Below, in pieces: positions 47,441 to 54,881 of a stretch of DNA of 64,000 bases (positions are counted from its first letter, which is position 1; each line of letters begins with the position of its first letter). Under the pieces are notes generated by a model. That model had not been told where the DNA came from. It searched no databases and saw only the letters and a list, made by a program, of their open reading frames with translations. A program made the translations under genes and the position numbers. The stretch comes from JAWKJY01 sp041393535 (lineage in GTDB: Bacteria > Actinomycetota > Thermoleophilia > Gaiellales > Gaiellaceae). The stretch is taken from NCBI GenBank assembly GCA_041393535.1, contig JAWKJY010000001.1, positions 496,001-560,000 of the forward strand. Reading direction: 5' to 3'.

Positions 47441-48082
47441 TCACGAACCGCGCCCGATCCACTCCTCGCCGCCCTCGTAGACCTCCTTCTTCCACAGGGG
47501 AACGGTCTCCTTGAGGGTGTCGATCGCGTCCCTGCAGGCCGCGAGCGTGTCGGCGCGGTGGGGGCCGGAGACGGCGATGACGACGCTCGTCTCGCCGATG
47601 CCGACACGGCCGATCCGGTGGTGGATCGCCACCTTGCACAGCTCGTAGCGGGCGAGCAGCTCGGTCGCGATGCGCTCGAGCTCCTGCTCGGCCATGCCCT
47701 CGTACGCCTCGTAGTCGAGGTACTCGACGACACGGCCGCGGGACTGGACGCGCGTCGTGCCGGTGAAGGTGGCGATCGCGCCGGCGCGCTCGTCCGCGAC
47801 CTCGGCGACGACCGCGTTCAGGTCGAGCGGCTGGTCGGTGAGCCTGAAGCTGCCGCCCGACACCGGCGGGATCAGCGCGACCTCGTCGCCGTCGGCGAGC
47901 GGCCGGTCGTCGGCCGCGTACTCCTTGTTCACGGCGAAGCGGAGGCCGTCGGGTAGGCCGCCGAGCTCGGGGATCGCCCGGGCGACGTCGGCGACCGGCG
48001 CCCCGTCCGGCAGCTCGAGCTCGCGCTCGGCGAACCCGGCCCGCTCGCGCAGGCCGGCGAAGAGCTTCACGTGCACGCGCAC
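47441..48082 (-). CDS. moaDE: MoaD-MoaE fusion: molybdopterin synthase in one chain
   Basis: 213 residues, GTG start. Residues 1-78 are MoaD (ubiquitin-like fold), ending in IPPVSGG, the Gly-Gly that carries the thiocarboxylate in free MoaD. Residues ~85-213 are MoaE: GAIATFTGTTRVQSRGR, YLDYEAYEGMAEQELERIA, VAIHHRIGRVGIGETSVVIA and LWKKEVYEGGEEWIG, with both active-site lysines. Together they convert precursor Z (cPMP) to molybdopterin. In the fusion the Gly-Gly is internal (followed by SFRL), so sulphur loading must differ or the chain must be cut. Formate dehydrogenase needs both molybdenum cofactor and selenocysteine, a possible reason for the neighbourhood. Confidence 0.9.
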   Translation of the reverse strand: MRVHVKLFAGLRERAGFAERELELPDGAPVADVARAIPELGGLPDGLRFAVNKEYAADDRPLADGDEVALIPPVSGGSFRLTDQPLDLNAVVAEVADERAGAIATFTGTTRVQSRGRVVEYLDYEAYEGMAEQELERIATELLARYELCKVAIHHRIGRVGIGETSVVIAVSGPHRADTLAACRDAIDTLKETVPLWKKEVYEGGEEWIGRGS

Positions 48083-48159
48083 GGCACAAGCCTAGCCCGA
48101 GGGGCCGGTCCGTCCGCTCCGTACACTGCCCGCGTGCCGGGGCGCCGCTCCGCCGGAGG

Positions 48160-48375
48160 GGCGACGAGCTGCTGGAGCTCTTCGGGATCGGAGACGTCGC
48201 CGACCGGATCGTCGAGACGTACTCGGGCGGGATGCGCCGCCGGCTGGACGTGGCCCTCGGGCTCGTGCACAGACGATCATCATCCTCGGCCTGTCGTGGT
48301 GCTTCGGCGCCCGGGTCGAGCGCGGCGTGGCCGGCTGGCTGCTGATCGTCCTCGTCGGCGCACGCTGCTGCTCCG
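48160..48375 (+). pseudogene. Relic of an ABC exporter (ATPase piece joined to permease piece)
   Basis: From 48160 the plus strand reads RGDELLELFGIGDVADRIVE, TYSGGMRRRLDVALGLVHR, including the ABC signature (SGGM) of a DrrA-type ATPase. It breaks at about 48273 and continues one frame over with TIIILGLSWCFGARVERGVA, GWLLIVLVGA, a transmembrane part of the ABC-2 permease. Walker A, Walker B and most of the permease are missing, so a large internal deletion fused the remains. The 3' end runs into the opposing carboxylase gene. Confidence 0.65.
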
Positions 48376-48380
48376 CCCAG

Positions 48381-50189
48381 CTACTCCGAGTGCGGGTCGA
48401 CGCCCTCCTGGCGCACGACGCAGATCACCTGGCCGGTGCGGACGGCGTCGCCGGGCGAGACGGAGAGCCCGGTGACGGTGCCGTGGCGGTGGGCGATGAT
48501 CTCGTTCTCCATCTTCATCGCCTCGACGATGCAGATCACCTGGCCCTCGTCGACCTCGTCGCCCTCGGCGACGCGCACGGCGAGCACGGTGCCCTGCATC
48601 GGGCTCGTCACGGCCTCCTGGGCGGCCGAGCCGGTCGCGCCCGCGGGGACGCGCTCGCGCCGGCGGCGGATCAGCTCGGCGAACGGCGGCTCCGGCAGCG
48701 GCAGGCGCACGGTGTAGCGGCGCCCGTCGACCTCGGCCTCGACCACGCGATCGCGCGTCCGCCCGTTCCCGGCCGCGGCGCCCTGGGCGGGCGCGGCCGG
48801 CCGGCGCGCGCGGCGCGCCTCGCCGATCTCGCGCGAGCGAGCGGCGAGCTCGTCGCTCTCGACGAGGCCGTGGCAGGTGCCGCCGGCGATGAACTCCGGG
48901 TGCTCGAGCAGCGCCGAGTGGAAGTCGATCAGCGTCGAGACGCCCTCGACCACCATCTCGTCGAGCGCGCGCAGCATCCGCCGGCGCGCCAGCTCGCGGT
49001 CGCGGTCCCACACGCAGAGCTTCGCGACCATCGGGTCGTAGAGGCCCGAGATCTCCGCCCCCTCGACGACCCCCGAGTCGACCCGGATGCCGGGGCCGGC
49101 CGGCTCGACGTAGCGCGTGATCAGGCCGGGGGTGGGGAGGAAGCCGAGCGACGGGTCCTCCGCGTTCACGCGGCACTCGAACGCGTGGCCGCTCCAGCGG
49201 ACGTCCTCCTGGGCGAACGAGAGCGGCGCGCCCATCGCGACGAGGACCTGCTCCCGGACGAGGTCGATCCCGGTGACGAGCTCCGTGATCGTGTGCTCGA
49301 CCTGGATTCGCGTGTTCATCTCGAGGAAGTAGTAGTTCCCGTGCCTGTCCAGCAGCCCCTCGATCGTCCCTGCCGAGACGTAGCCGACCGCGCGCGCCGC
49401 GTTCACGGCGATCTCGCCGATCCGGGCGCGCAGCGCCTCGTCGACGGCGGGCGACGGCGTCTCCTCGACGATCTTCTGGTGGCGGCGCTGGATCGTGCAG
49501 TCGCGCTCGCCCAGGTGCACGACCGTGCCGTGGGTGTCCGCGATCACCTGCACCTCGACGTGGCGCGGGTCCTCGATGTACTTCTCGACGTAGACCGTCG
49601 AGTCGGAGAAGTACGCCTGGCCCTCGCGCATCGCGGACTCGAGCGCGCGCTCGGCCTCCTCGGCCGACGCGACGACCTTCAGCCCCTTGCCGCCGCCGCC
49701 GGCAGACGCCTTGATCGCGATGGGCCAGCCGTACTCGTCGCCGAGCCGGACGATCTCCTCGGCCGTCGTCACCGGCTCGGTGGTGCCGGGGACGATCGGG
49801 ACGCCAGCCCGCTGCATCAGGTCGCGCGACGCGACCTTCGAGCCCATCGCCTCGATCGCCTCGGGCGGCGGTCCGATCCAGACGATGCCCGCCTCGGCGC
49901 AGCGGCGCGCAAAGGGGGCGTTCTCGGCCAGGAAGCCGTAGCCGGGGTGGATCGCCTGGGCGCCGGCGCGCAGGGCGGTCTCGATCAGCCGCTCCTGGAC
50001 CAGGTAGCTCTCGCTCGCCGGCCCGGGGCCGATCAGGTACGCCTCGTCGGCGACGCGGACGTGGAGCGCGTCGCGGTCGGCCTCCGAGTAGACGGCGACC
50101 GTGCCGATGCCGAGCTCCCGCAGCGCGCGGAAGACGCGGATTGCGATCTCGCCACGATTGGCGACCAGGACCTTGCTGAACTCGATCAC
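48381..50189 (-). CDS. Acyl-CoA carboxylase, biotin carboxylase plus biotin carrier subunit
   Basis: 602 residues, GTG start at 50187-50189. The biotin carboxylase part covers ~1-450: VLVANRGEIAIRVFRALREL, the ATP-grasp loop KASAGGGGKGLKVV, HLGERDCTIQRRHQKIVEE and FLEMNTRIQVEHTITE. A Pro/Ala-rich linker and a biotinyl domain follow, with the biotinylated Lys in VEAMKMENEI. It loads CO2 on biotin for the carboxyltransferase encoded at 58.2 kb. Substrate (acetyl- or propionyl-CoA) cannot be told from this subunit. It is divergent from pgsA with a 24-bp gap. Confidence 0.93.
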   Translation of the reverse strand: MIEFSKVLVANRGEIAIRVFRALRELGIGTVAVYSEADRDALHVRVADEAYLIGPGPASESYLVQERLIETALRAGAQAIHPGYGFLAENAPFARRCAEAGIVWIGPPPEAIEAMGSKVASRDLMQRAGVPIVPGTTEPVTTAEEIVRLGDEYGWPIAIKASAGGGGKGLKVVASAEEAERALESAMREGQAYFSDSTVYVEKYIEDPRHVEVQVIADTHGTVVHLGERDCTIQRRHQKIVEETPSPAVDEALRARIGEIAVNAARAVGYVSAGTIEGLLDRHGNYYFLEMNTRIQVEHTITELVTGIDLVREQVLVAMGAPLSFAQEDVRWSGHAFECRVNAEDPSLGFLPTPGLITRYVEPAGPGIRVDSGVVEGAEISGLYDPMVAKLCVWDRDRELARRRMLRALDEMVVEGVSTLIDFHSALLEHPEFIAGGTCHGLVESDELAARSREIGEARRARRPAAPAQGAAAGNGRTRDRVVEAEVDGRRYTVRLPLPEPPFAELIRRRRERVPAGATGSAAQEAVTSPMQGTVLAVRVAEGDEVDEGQVICIVEAMKMENEIIAHRHGTVTGLSVSPGDAVRTGQVICVVRQEGVDPHSE

Positions 50190-50213
50190 GGGCGCGCGTA
50201 TTCTCCCAGACGG

Positions 50214-50756
50214 ATGACTCTCGCGGATCAGTTGACCGTCGCCCGGGCCGGTGCGGTGCCCGTCGTCGTCGCGCTCTTCGCGATCGACTTCCCCCACCAC
50301 AACTTCTGGGGCGCCTCGGTCTTCGCCGTCGCGATGATGACGGACCAGGTCGACGGCTGGCTCGCCCGACGCTCCGGCACGAGCTCCGACCTCGGCCGGA
50401 TCCTCGACCCGGTGGCCGACAAGCTGCTGGTGATGGCGACCCTCGTCGTGCTGGTCCCGAGCGGCGTCTTCCCCGGCTGGATGGTCGCCGCGATCGTCGC
50501 GCGGGAGTTCCTCGTCTCGGGCCTGCGGCTCGCGGCGCTCGAGCGCGGCGTCGTCGTGGCGGCCCGCGACCTCGGCAAGCTGAAGGCCTGGGCCCAGGCC
50601 GTGGCGGGCGGCCTCGGCGGCCTCGCCGCCGGCGACGCCTTCTCCGACCGGATCGCCTGGTGGGCGCTCGTGGTCGCGCTCGCGATCACGTGGCTCTCCG
50701 GCCTCGACTACGCGCGCGCCGCGCCGGCACTGCTCCGTGGACAGCAGCCTGCGTAG
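50214..50756 (+). CDS. pgsA: CDP-alcohol phosphatidyltransferase, PgsA-like
   Basis: 180 residues. The CDP-alcohol phosphotransferase motif is complete: TDQVDGWLARRSG then SDLGRILDPVADK, i.e. D-x2-D-G-x2-A-R-x8-G-x3-D-x3-D. Four to six transmembrane helices. The start MTLADQLTVARAGAVPVVVA is typical of PgsA, which makes phosphatidylglycerol phosphate from CDP-diacylglycerol and glycerol-3-phosphate. Overlaps the GNAT gene by 20 bp, so the two are co-translated. Confidence 0.88.
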   Translation: MTLADQLTVARAGAVPVVVALFAIDFPHHNFWGASVFAVAMMTDQVDGWLARRSGTSSDLGRILDPVADKLLVMATLVVLVPSGVFPGWMVAAIVAREFLVSGLRLAALERGVVVAARDLGKLKAWAQAVAGGLGGLAAGDAFSDRIAWWALVVALAITWLSGLDYARAAPALLRGQQPA

Positions 50757-51606
50757 GTTCCGCGTCGAGACCGACCTCGCCGAGGCGGTCGCGCTCTCCC
50801 GGCACGCGCTCGCGCGCGAGACCGAGCAGGTCGGCCGGCCGCTCTGGACGTCGCGCGCCGACGCGGACGCCGAGCTGGAGGACAAGGACTGGCCAGGCGA
50901 GACGCTCATCGTCGCCGAGGACGACGGCCGCCTCGCCGCGATCGGCGGGCTCGACCCGAACGCGCTGCCGGGCGTGTTCGGTCCGCTCGTCGCCCCCGAC
51001 GCGCGCGGCCGCAAGCTCGGCACGGTCCTGCTCGAGGCGACGATCGAGCTCGCCCGCGAGCGCGGCATGGGGACGCTCACGGCCTCGGTCGGCGCCCGCA
51101 ACGCGGCCGGCCGGATGCTGCTCGAGCGCTACGGCTTCCACCGGGCCGAGAAGCCCGACGCGGTCTACCGGCTCTTCCCGGGCGCGCTGCTGCCGCACGA
51201 GGACGGGCCGTCGGGCCTCTCGATCCGCGGCGGCACCGCGGACGACCTCGACGCCCTGCTGACGCTCTACCGGGCGACGTTCCCGACCGCGCGGCGGACG
51301 CCCGAGACGTGGCGGCGCTGGATCGTCAGCGGCGAGGTCTACATCGCCGAGCTCGACGGCCACATGGCCGCATTCGTCCACATCGGGCACGGCTGGATGA
51401 CGCACGTGGGCGTCTCCGAGGAGGACCGCGGCCGCGGCCTCGGCGAGGCGATCACGAGCCGCGTGCTCGAGGCCTACTGGCGCGAGCGGCCCGAGCAGGA
51501 GCTGCGGCTGACCGTCAAGACGGACAACCTGCCCGCGATCCGCCTCTACCGCCGCCTCGGCTTCGCGCCCTGGATCGTGCTCGACCCGTTCGATCTGGCC
51601 CTCTGA
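50737..51606 (+). CDS. Protein with two GNAT acetyltransferase domains
   Basis: 289 residues, GTG start 20 bp inside pgsA. The first domain has the acetyl-CoA loop VAPDARGRKLGTVLLEATIE (R-x-x-K-L-G here) and ends with AGRMLLERYGFHRAE. The second has VSEEDRGRGLGEAITSRVLE and ends with NLPAIRLYRRLGFAPW. Both look functional, the second closer to the consensus. The substrate is unknown. The first copy of the hairpin element in plus orientation follows 20 nt after its stop. Confidence 0.85.
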   Translation: MDSSLRRFRVETDLAEAVALSRHALARETEQVGRPLWTSRADADAELEDKDWPGETLIVAEDDGRLAAIGGLDPNALPGVFGPLVAPDARGRKLGTVLLEATIELARERGMGTLTASVGARNAAGRMLLERYGFHRAEKPDAVYRLFPGALLPHEDGPSGLSIRGGTADDLDALLTLYRATFPTARRTPETWRRWIVSGEVYIAELDGHMAAFVHIGHGWMTHVGVSEEDRGRGLGEAITSRVLEAYWRERPEQELRLTVKTDNLPAIRLYRRLGFAPWIVLDPFDLAL

Positions 51607-51624
51607 GCAGCTGGGGGGAGATCT

Positions 51625-51770
51625 CTGGGGGGAGAAGCTCACGCTTCTGCCCCCCAGGGCCCCCCACATCGCGCCAGGCGGCTGGCTCTTGGGCTCCCGC
51701 CTCACGCTTCGGGTTGGCGGTCTCTCCGAGCGGGCGATGTGGTCGGAGGGCAGCGAGCTGCCCTCCTCCT
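51625..51770 (+). repeat. Dispersed two-hairpin element, copy 2 (after the GNAT gene)
   Basis: Same element on the opposite strand to copies 1, 3 and 4, following a plus-strand gene. The GGGGGGAGAAGC stem (51627-51655, one bulged base in the right arm) comes first, then CATCGCGCCAGGCGG and CTCTCCGAGCGGGCG, then GGAGGGCAGC/GCTGCCCTCC (51745-51766). It lies between the GNAT gene and the Ddn-like gene. Confidence 0.75.
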
Positions 51771-51887
51771 CGGGTATCGGGTTCGCGTCGCCCGCTCCGT
51801 CCAGCCGCCGCGCGACACGCGGACGCTCCTGCGGTCATGATCTCGGTGCCCGCGTCGTCCCGGGCGCACCTCTGGGAAGGAGGCCCC

Positions 51888-52283
51888 ATGGCCTATCTGA
51901 AGCCGCCGTTCCTCGTTCGGCGCGTGTTCAACCCGCTCGCGATGCGCTTCGGCATCGGGGGCGCCCAGACCCTGTCCGTCCCGCGGCGGCGCAGCGGCGG
52001 CGAGCAGCGCGTCCCCGTCATCGCCGTTGACGTCGACGGCGCCCGCTACGTCGTCTCGACGCGCGGCGAGACGGAGTGGGTCCGGAACGTGCGCGCCGCC
52101 GGCACGCTGAGCCTGGGCTCGGCCGGCTCCAGCAGGAGATACTCGGTGACCGAGGTGCCGGTCGACCGGCGCGCGCCGATCATCGACGCGTACCGCAAGA
52201 AGGCCGGCCGCACCGTCGACGCGTACTGGAAGCAGCTCCCCGACCCTTCCGATCACCCCACGTTCGAGCTGACCCCGGCGTAG
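51888..52283 (+). CDS. Ddn-like deazaflavin-dependent nitroreductase-family protein
   Basis: 131 residues from ATG 51888, chosen for the strong ribosome binding site GGAAGGAGG just upstream. YLKPPFLVRRVFNPLAMRFG, GGAQTLSVPRRRSGGEQRVP, TRGETEWVRNVRAAGTLSLG is the DUF385/Ddn fold, a split beta-barrel that binds F420 or a related deazaflavin in actinobacteria. Substrate unknown. A repeat element flanks it on each side. Confidence 0.82.
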   Translation: MAYLKPPFLVRRVFNPLAMRFGIGGAQTLSVPRRRSGGEQRVPVIAVDVDGARYVVSTRGETEWVRNVRAAGTLSLGSAGSSRRYSVTEVPVDRRAPIIDAYRKKAGRTVDAYWKQLPDPSDHPTFELTPA

Positions 52284-52295
52284 ACGGGGCCCAGG

Positions 52296-52400
52296 GGGGA
52301 GGGCAGCTTGCTGTCCTCCGACGACGGCGCCAGCTCGGAGAGACCGCCTGCGCGAAGCGTCAGGCGGGAGCCGGGGGGAGAAGCGGGAGCTTCTCCCCCG
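52296..52400 (-). repeat. Dispersed two-hairpin element, copy 3 (after the GerMN lipoprotein gene), shorter
   Basis: GGGGGAGAAGC pairs with GCTTCTCCCCC around 4 nt (52374-52399), starting 11 nt after the lipoprotein stop on the minus strand. GGAGGACAG/CTGCCCTCC (52298-52319) closes the element. The inner block with CATCGCGCCAGGCGG, present in copies 1 and 2, is absent, so this copy is about 40 bp shorter. It shares GGCTCCCGCCT and GGCGGTCTCTCCGAGC with copy 2. Confidence 0.75.
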
Positions 52401-52410
52401 GACGTTGCTG

Positions 52411-53361
52411 CTAGGGCTGGAGGACGACGGGCACGCGGACGAGGCCGGGGCGAGTTCCGGTATCGCCCGCGTCGTCGGCGGCGAGCTCGATCACGCCCGC
52501 CTGCTCCTCGTCGACGTCGAAGCCGATCTCGCCCTCGAAGTCGCCGCGGCAGCCGGTGCCGCAGGTGGCCGTCAGGTGCCCGACGCCGATCACCTGGCCC
52601 TGCTCGTCGAGCACGCGGACGTTGACGTTCGCCTCGAAGACGTCGGCGGAGCCGCGCAGGCGCACCGGGCTCGTGACGCGCCAGGACGGCTGCGGCTCCT
52701 CGACGAGGATCGGCGGCAGCTCGGACTGGAGCGCCTTGCGGCCGAGCGCGCGGTTCACCTTCACGACGCCGCCGAGCGCGTCGACCTCCTCGCCGTCGAG
52801 CTCGATCCGCACCTTCTGGATCGTCGGGAACTGGGTGGCGGTGTAGACGACCTGCGCCAGGCGCAGGCGCAGCGAGGCCTCGTCGCCGCCGAAGACGAAG
52901 CGCTGGGAGAGGCTGACGGTCGCGATCCCGTTCTTCAGCGTCACGTTGCGCACCACGGTCCCGTCGGGGATCGCCGTGCCGATCTCGGCCGTCTCCTCGA
53001 ACGGCTTGGGGCCCTCGAGCAGCGCCCGCAGGGCGGCGCGCGCGACGCGCGGCTCGCGCGCCACGTCGCGGCTCGCGAGGAACAGCTCGCCGTCGTGCGC
53101 CAGCCAGACCTGGACGCGCATCTTCCCCTTGCCCGGCGTGTTGCCCTCGTCGGTCGGGGCCTCGTCCGGCACGGTCGCGCTCTCGGCCTCGGGCGGCGCC
53201 GGCTCCGGGGCGGGCTCGGGCTCGGGCGCCGGCTCGGGCGCCGGATCGACCGCGGCGGTGTCCTCGCCCGCGGGCGCCGAGGCCTCCTCGCCGCCGCAGC
53301 CGGCCAGCACGACGGCCACGAGGGAGAGGGCGATCGCGAGGAGCAGGCGCACCCGTGCCAC
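52411..53361 (-). CDS. GerMN-domain lipoprotein with C-terminal Gmad2-like domain
   Basis: 316 residues. The lipobox is VVLAGC at about residue 22. A Pro/Glu-rich spacer (~residues 35-75) leads to the GerMN domain (~80-215: MRVQVWLAHDGELFLASRDV, IPDGTVVRNVTLKNGIATVS, VYTATQFPTIQKVRIELDG). The last ~95 residues (ILVEEPQPSWRVTSPVRLRG, FEANVNVRVLDEQGQVIGVG) form an Ig-like Gmad2-type domain with one Cys pair (TCGTGCRG). It is bound to the outer face of the membrane; the family is linked to cell-wall or spore functions in other bacteria. Confidence 0.85.
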   Translation of the reverse strand: MARVRLLLAIALSLVAVVLAGCGGEEASAPAGEDTAAVDPAPEPAPEPEPAPEPAPPEAESATVPDEAPTDEGNTPGKGKMRVQVWLAHDGELFLASRDVAREPRVARAALRALLEGPKPFEETAEIGTAIPDGTVVRNVTLKNGIATVSLSQRFVFGGDEASLRLRLAQVVYTATQFPTIQKVRIELDGEEVDALGGVVKVNRALGRKALQSELPPILVEEPQPSWRVTSPVRLRGSADVFEANVNVRVLDEQGQVIGVGHLTATCGTGCRGDFEGEIGFDVDEEQAGVIELAADDAGDTGTRPGLVRVPVVLQP

Positions 53362-53404
53362 GGGGACGCTTTCGCGCGCGGGCGCGCCGCTCCTGCCGGC
53401 AGCG

Positions 53405-53557
53405 TCAGCGGTCGGGCTCGTTGGCGCGCAGGAGCGCGCGCAGGCCGTCGCGCCACCAGGCGCCGCGCTGCCCGCGATCGGGCGCGGGGGCCAGGAGGGC
53501 CTGCTCGACGGCTGCCCGCTCGGCGGGCTCGGGCTCGGGCTGGATCTCGACCTTCAC
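53405..53557 (-). CDS. Small acidic ORF, perhaps an acyl-CoA carboxylase epsilon-like protein
   Basis: 50 residues, GTG 53555-53557 to TGA 53405. Sequence begins VKVEIQPEPEPAERAAVEQA and ends GAWWRDGLRALLRANEPDR. The E-P-x-E start, central W-W/W-R and short helical form recall small actinobacterial ORFs that accompany acyl-CoA carboxylase genes. The similarity is only by eye. It is too short for normal ORF calling. The downstream lipoprotein start is 44 nt away on the same strand. Confidence 0.45.
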   Translation of the reverse strand: MKVEIQPEPEPAERAAVEQALLAPAPDRGQRGAWWRDGLRALLRANEPDR

Positions 53558-53602
53558 GGAACGCTAAAGGGTACCGGCGAAGCTGCCGATACAGCGGGGG
53601 TC

Positions 53603-54682
53603 GTGTTGAAGCGAGCTGTCGTCCTTGCAGCCCTGGCGCTGATTCCGGCGCCGTCCGCGCTCGCCGTGTCGGCGGCGCCTGCACCGGCTCCGCCACCGGT
53701 CGATTCGACGACCCCGCCGACAGTCCTTCCCGTCGATGCGGCGTCCTCGTGGGCCCGGCCGCAGATCGAGGCCGTCGTCGCGGCGGGCGTGATGGGCCCC
53801 TCCGTCGCCGAGTTCCGGCCGCAGGACCCGCTCACGTGGGGCGACCTGATCGCCGGGCTGAACGCGCTCGGGAGGAAGGCGCCCGCGATCGCGGACACGA
53901 CGAGGACGGTCCGGCTGCGCGAGTTCGACGCGCAGCTCGTCCGCGCGCTCAGGCTGAGCAAGGCCGCCCAGACGGTGCGGAAGGCGCTCGCGGCCGCCGG
54001 CCTGAAGCCGAACGCCCGGGTCGGAAACGAGACCGTGGCCCGCCTGATCGGGCTGCGGCTGAACCACCCCCAGGCCGAGGACCCGCTCGAGCTCGGCCCC
54101 GACGACCCGATCACGCGCGCCGAGGCCGCGTACTCCTTCGCGAAGGCGCTCGATCTCGGCCAGCAGGACCTGAGCTGGGTGAAAGCCACCGTCGGGACGC
54201 TCCAGCTGCCTGCGCTCTCCGAGTGGCAGGCGCGCGTCCTGGGTCGCGCGATCGGCTTCGTCGGCTTCCCCTACATCTGGGGCGGCAGCTCCGAGAAGCG
54301 CCAGGCGCCGTTCGGCGTCTCGGTGCCCGGCGGCTTCGACTGCTCCGGCTTCGTCTGGCGGGTCTACAAGACGCAGCCGTACGAGGGCGACGCGCTGCTC
54401 CCGACGGTGCTCCAGGGGCGCACGACCTACGTCATGAGCGCCGAGGTGAAGCCCGAGCAGCGCATCCCGGGCGATCAGCTGCAGCCGGGCGACGTGCTCT
54501 TCTTCGGCGACGACGGCGCGACGTCCACGCCGGACGAGGTCGGTCACATGGGCATCTACCTCGCGCCGGGCTGGATGGTGCACTCGTCCAGCAACGGGAC
54601 GACGATCGCGCAGTTCAGCGGCTGGTACGCCGACCGCTTCGCCTGGGCCCGGCGGCCGCTCGCCGAGGCCGGGCTCGGCTAG
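53603..54682 (+). CDS. Secreted SLH plus NlpC/P60 cell-wall hydrolase
   Basis: 359 residues, GTG 53603 (TTG 53606 also possible). Signal peptide (VVLAALALIPAPSALA), then S-layer-homology-like repeats (RPQIEAVVAAGVMG with FRPQDPLTWGDLIAGLNAL, and LGPDDPITRAEAAYSFAKAL). The C-terminal ~140 residues are NlpC/P60: catalytic Cys in GGFDCSGFVW, His in VGHMGIYLAPGWMV and a third polar residue in HSSS. It would be an endopeptidase attached to the cell surface. Intact, single gene. Confidence 0.85.
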   Translation: MLKRAVVLAALALIPAPSALAVSAAPAPAPPPVDSTTPPTVLPVDAASSWARPQIEAVVAAGVMGPSVAEFRPQDPLTWGDLIAGLNALGRKAPAIADTTRTVRLREFDAQLVRALRLSKAAQTVRKALAAAGLKPNARVGNETVARLIGLRLNHPQAEDPLELGPDDPITRAEAAYSFAKALDLGQQDLSWVKATVGTLQLPALSEWQARVLGRAIGFVGFPYIWGGSSEKRQAPFGVSVPGGFDCSGFVWRVYKTQPYEGDALLPTVLQGRTTYVMSAEVKPEQRIPGDQLQPGDVLFFGDDGATSTPDEVGHMGIYLAPGWMVHSSSNGTTIAQFSGWYADRFAWARRPLAEAGLG

Positions 54683-54797
54683 GCCCCGCGGCCGTTCCGG
54701 ACCACCCGCGCGGGTGATTCGGCGCCCGCTGCGCGCGGTCAGACTCCGGGCAATGGGCTGTGCCGCCCGGTCGTCCTTCCCCGGAGAGGTGAGTCAG

Positions 54798-54878
54798 ATG
54801 ACGCACGAGCGTCGAGCAACGCATGCGCCTGCGCCGCTTTCGGGGAGCGGGGCGCGGCGGGCCGGCAGGAGCCGGTAA
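54798..54878 (+). CDS. 26-codon leader ORF in front of the GGDEF-HD-GYP gene
   Basis: ATG 54798 follows GAGAGGTGAG, a ribosome binding site; TAA is at 54876-54878, 3 nt before the GTG of the next gene. The peptide is basic and Pro/Ala/Arg-rich (begins MTHERRATHAPAPLSG). It probably couples translation of the signalling protein; regulation through ribosome stalling is possible. No known riboswitch could be fitted to this leader. Confidence 0.4.
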   Translation: MTHERRATHAPAPLSGSGARRAGRSR

Positions 54879-54881
54879 CGG

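Noticed and set aside
54690..54881. c-di-GMP riboswitch (GEMM) in front of the GGDEF-HD-GYP gene
   Set aside because: GACGCA and a late GGTAACGG look suggestive, but the conserved GEMM core and paired stems could not be fitted. A short coupled ORF explains the region better.
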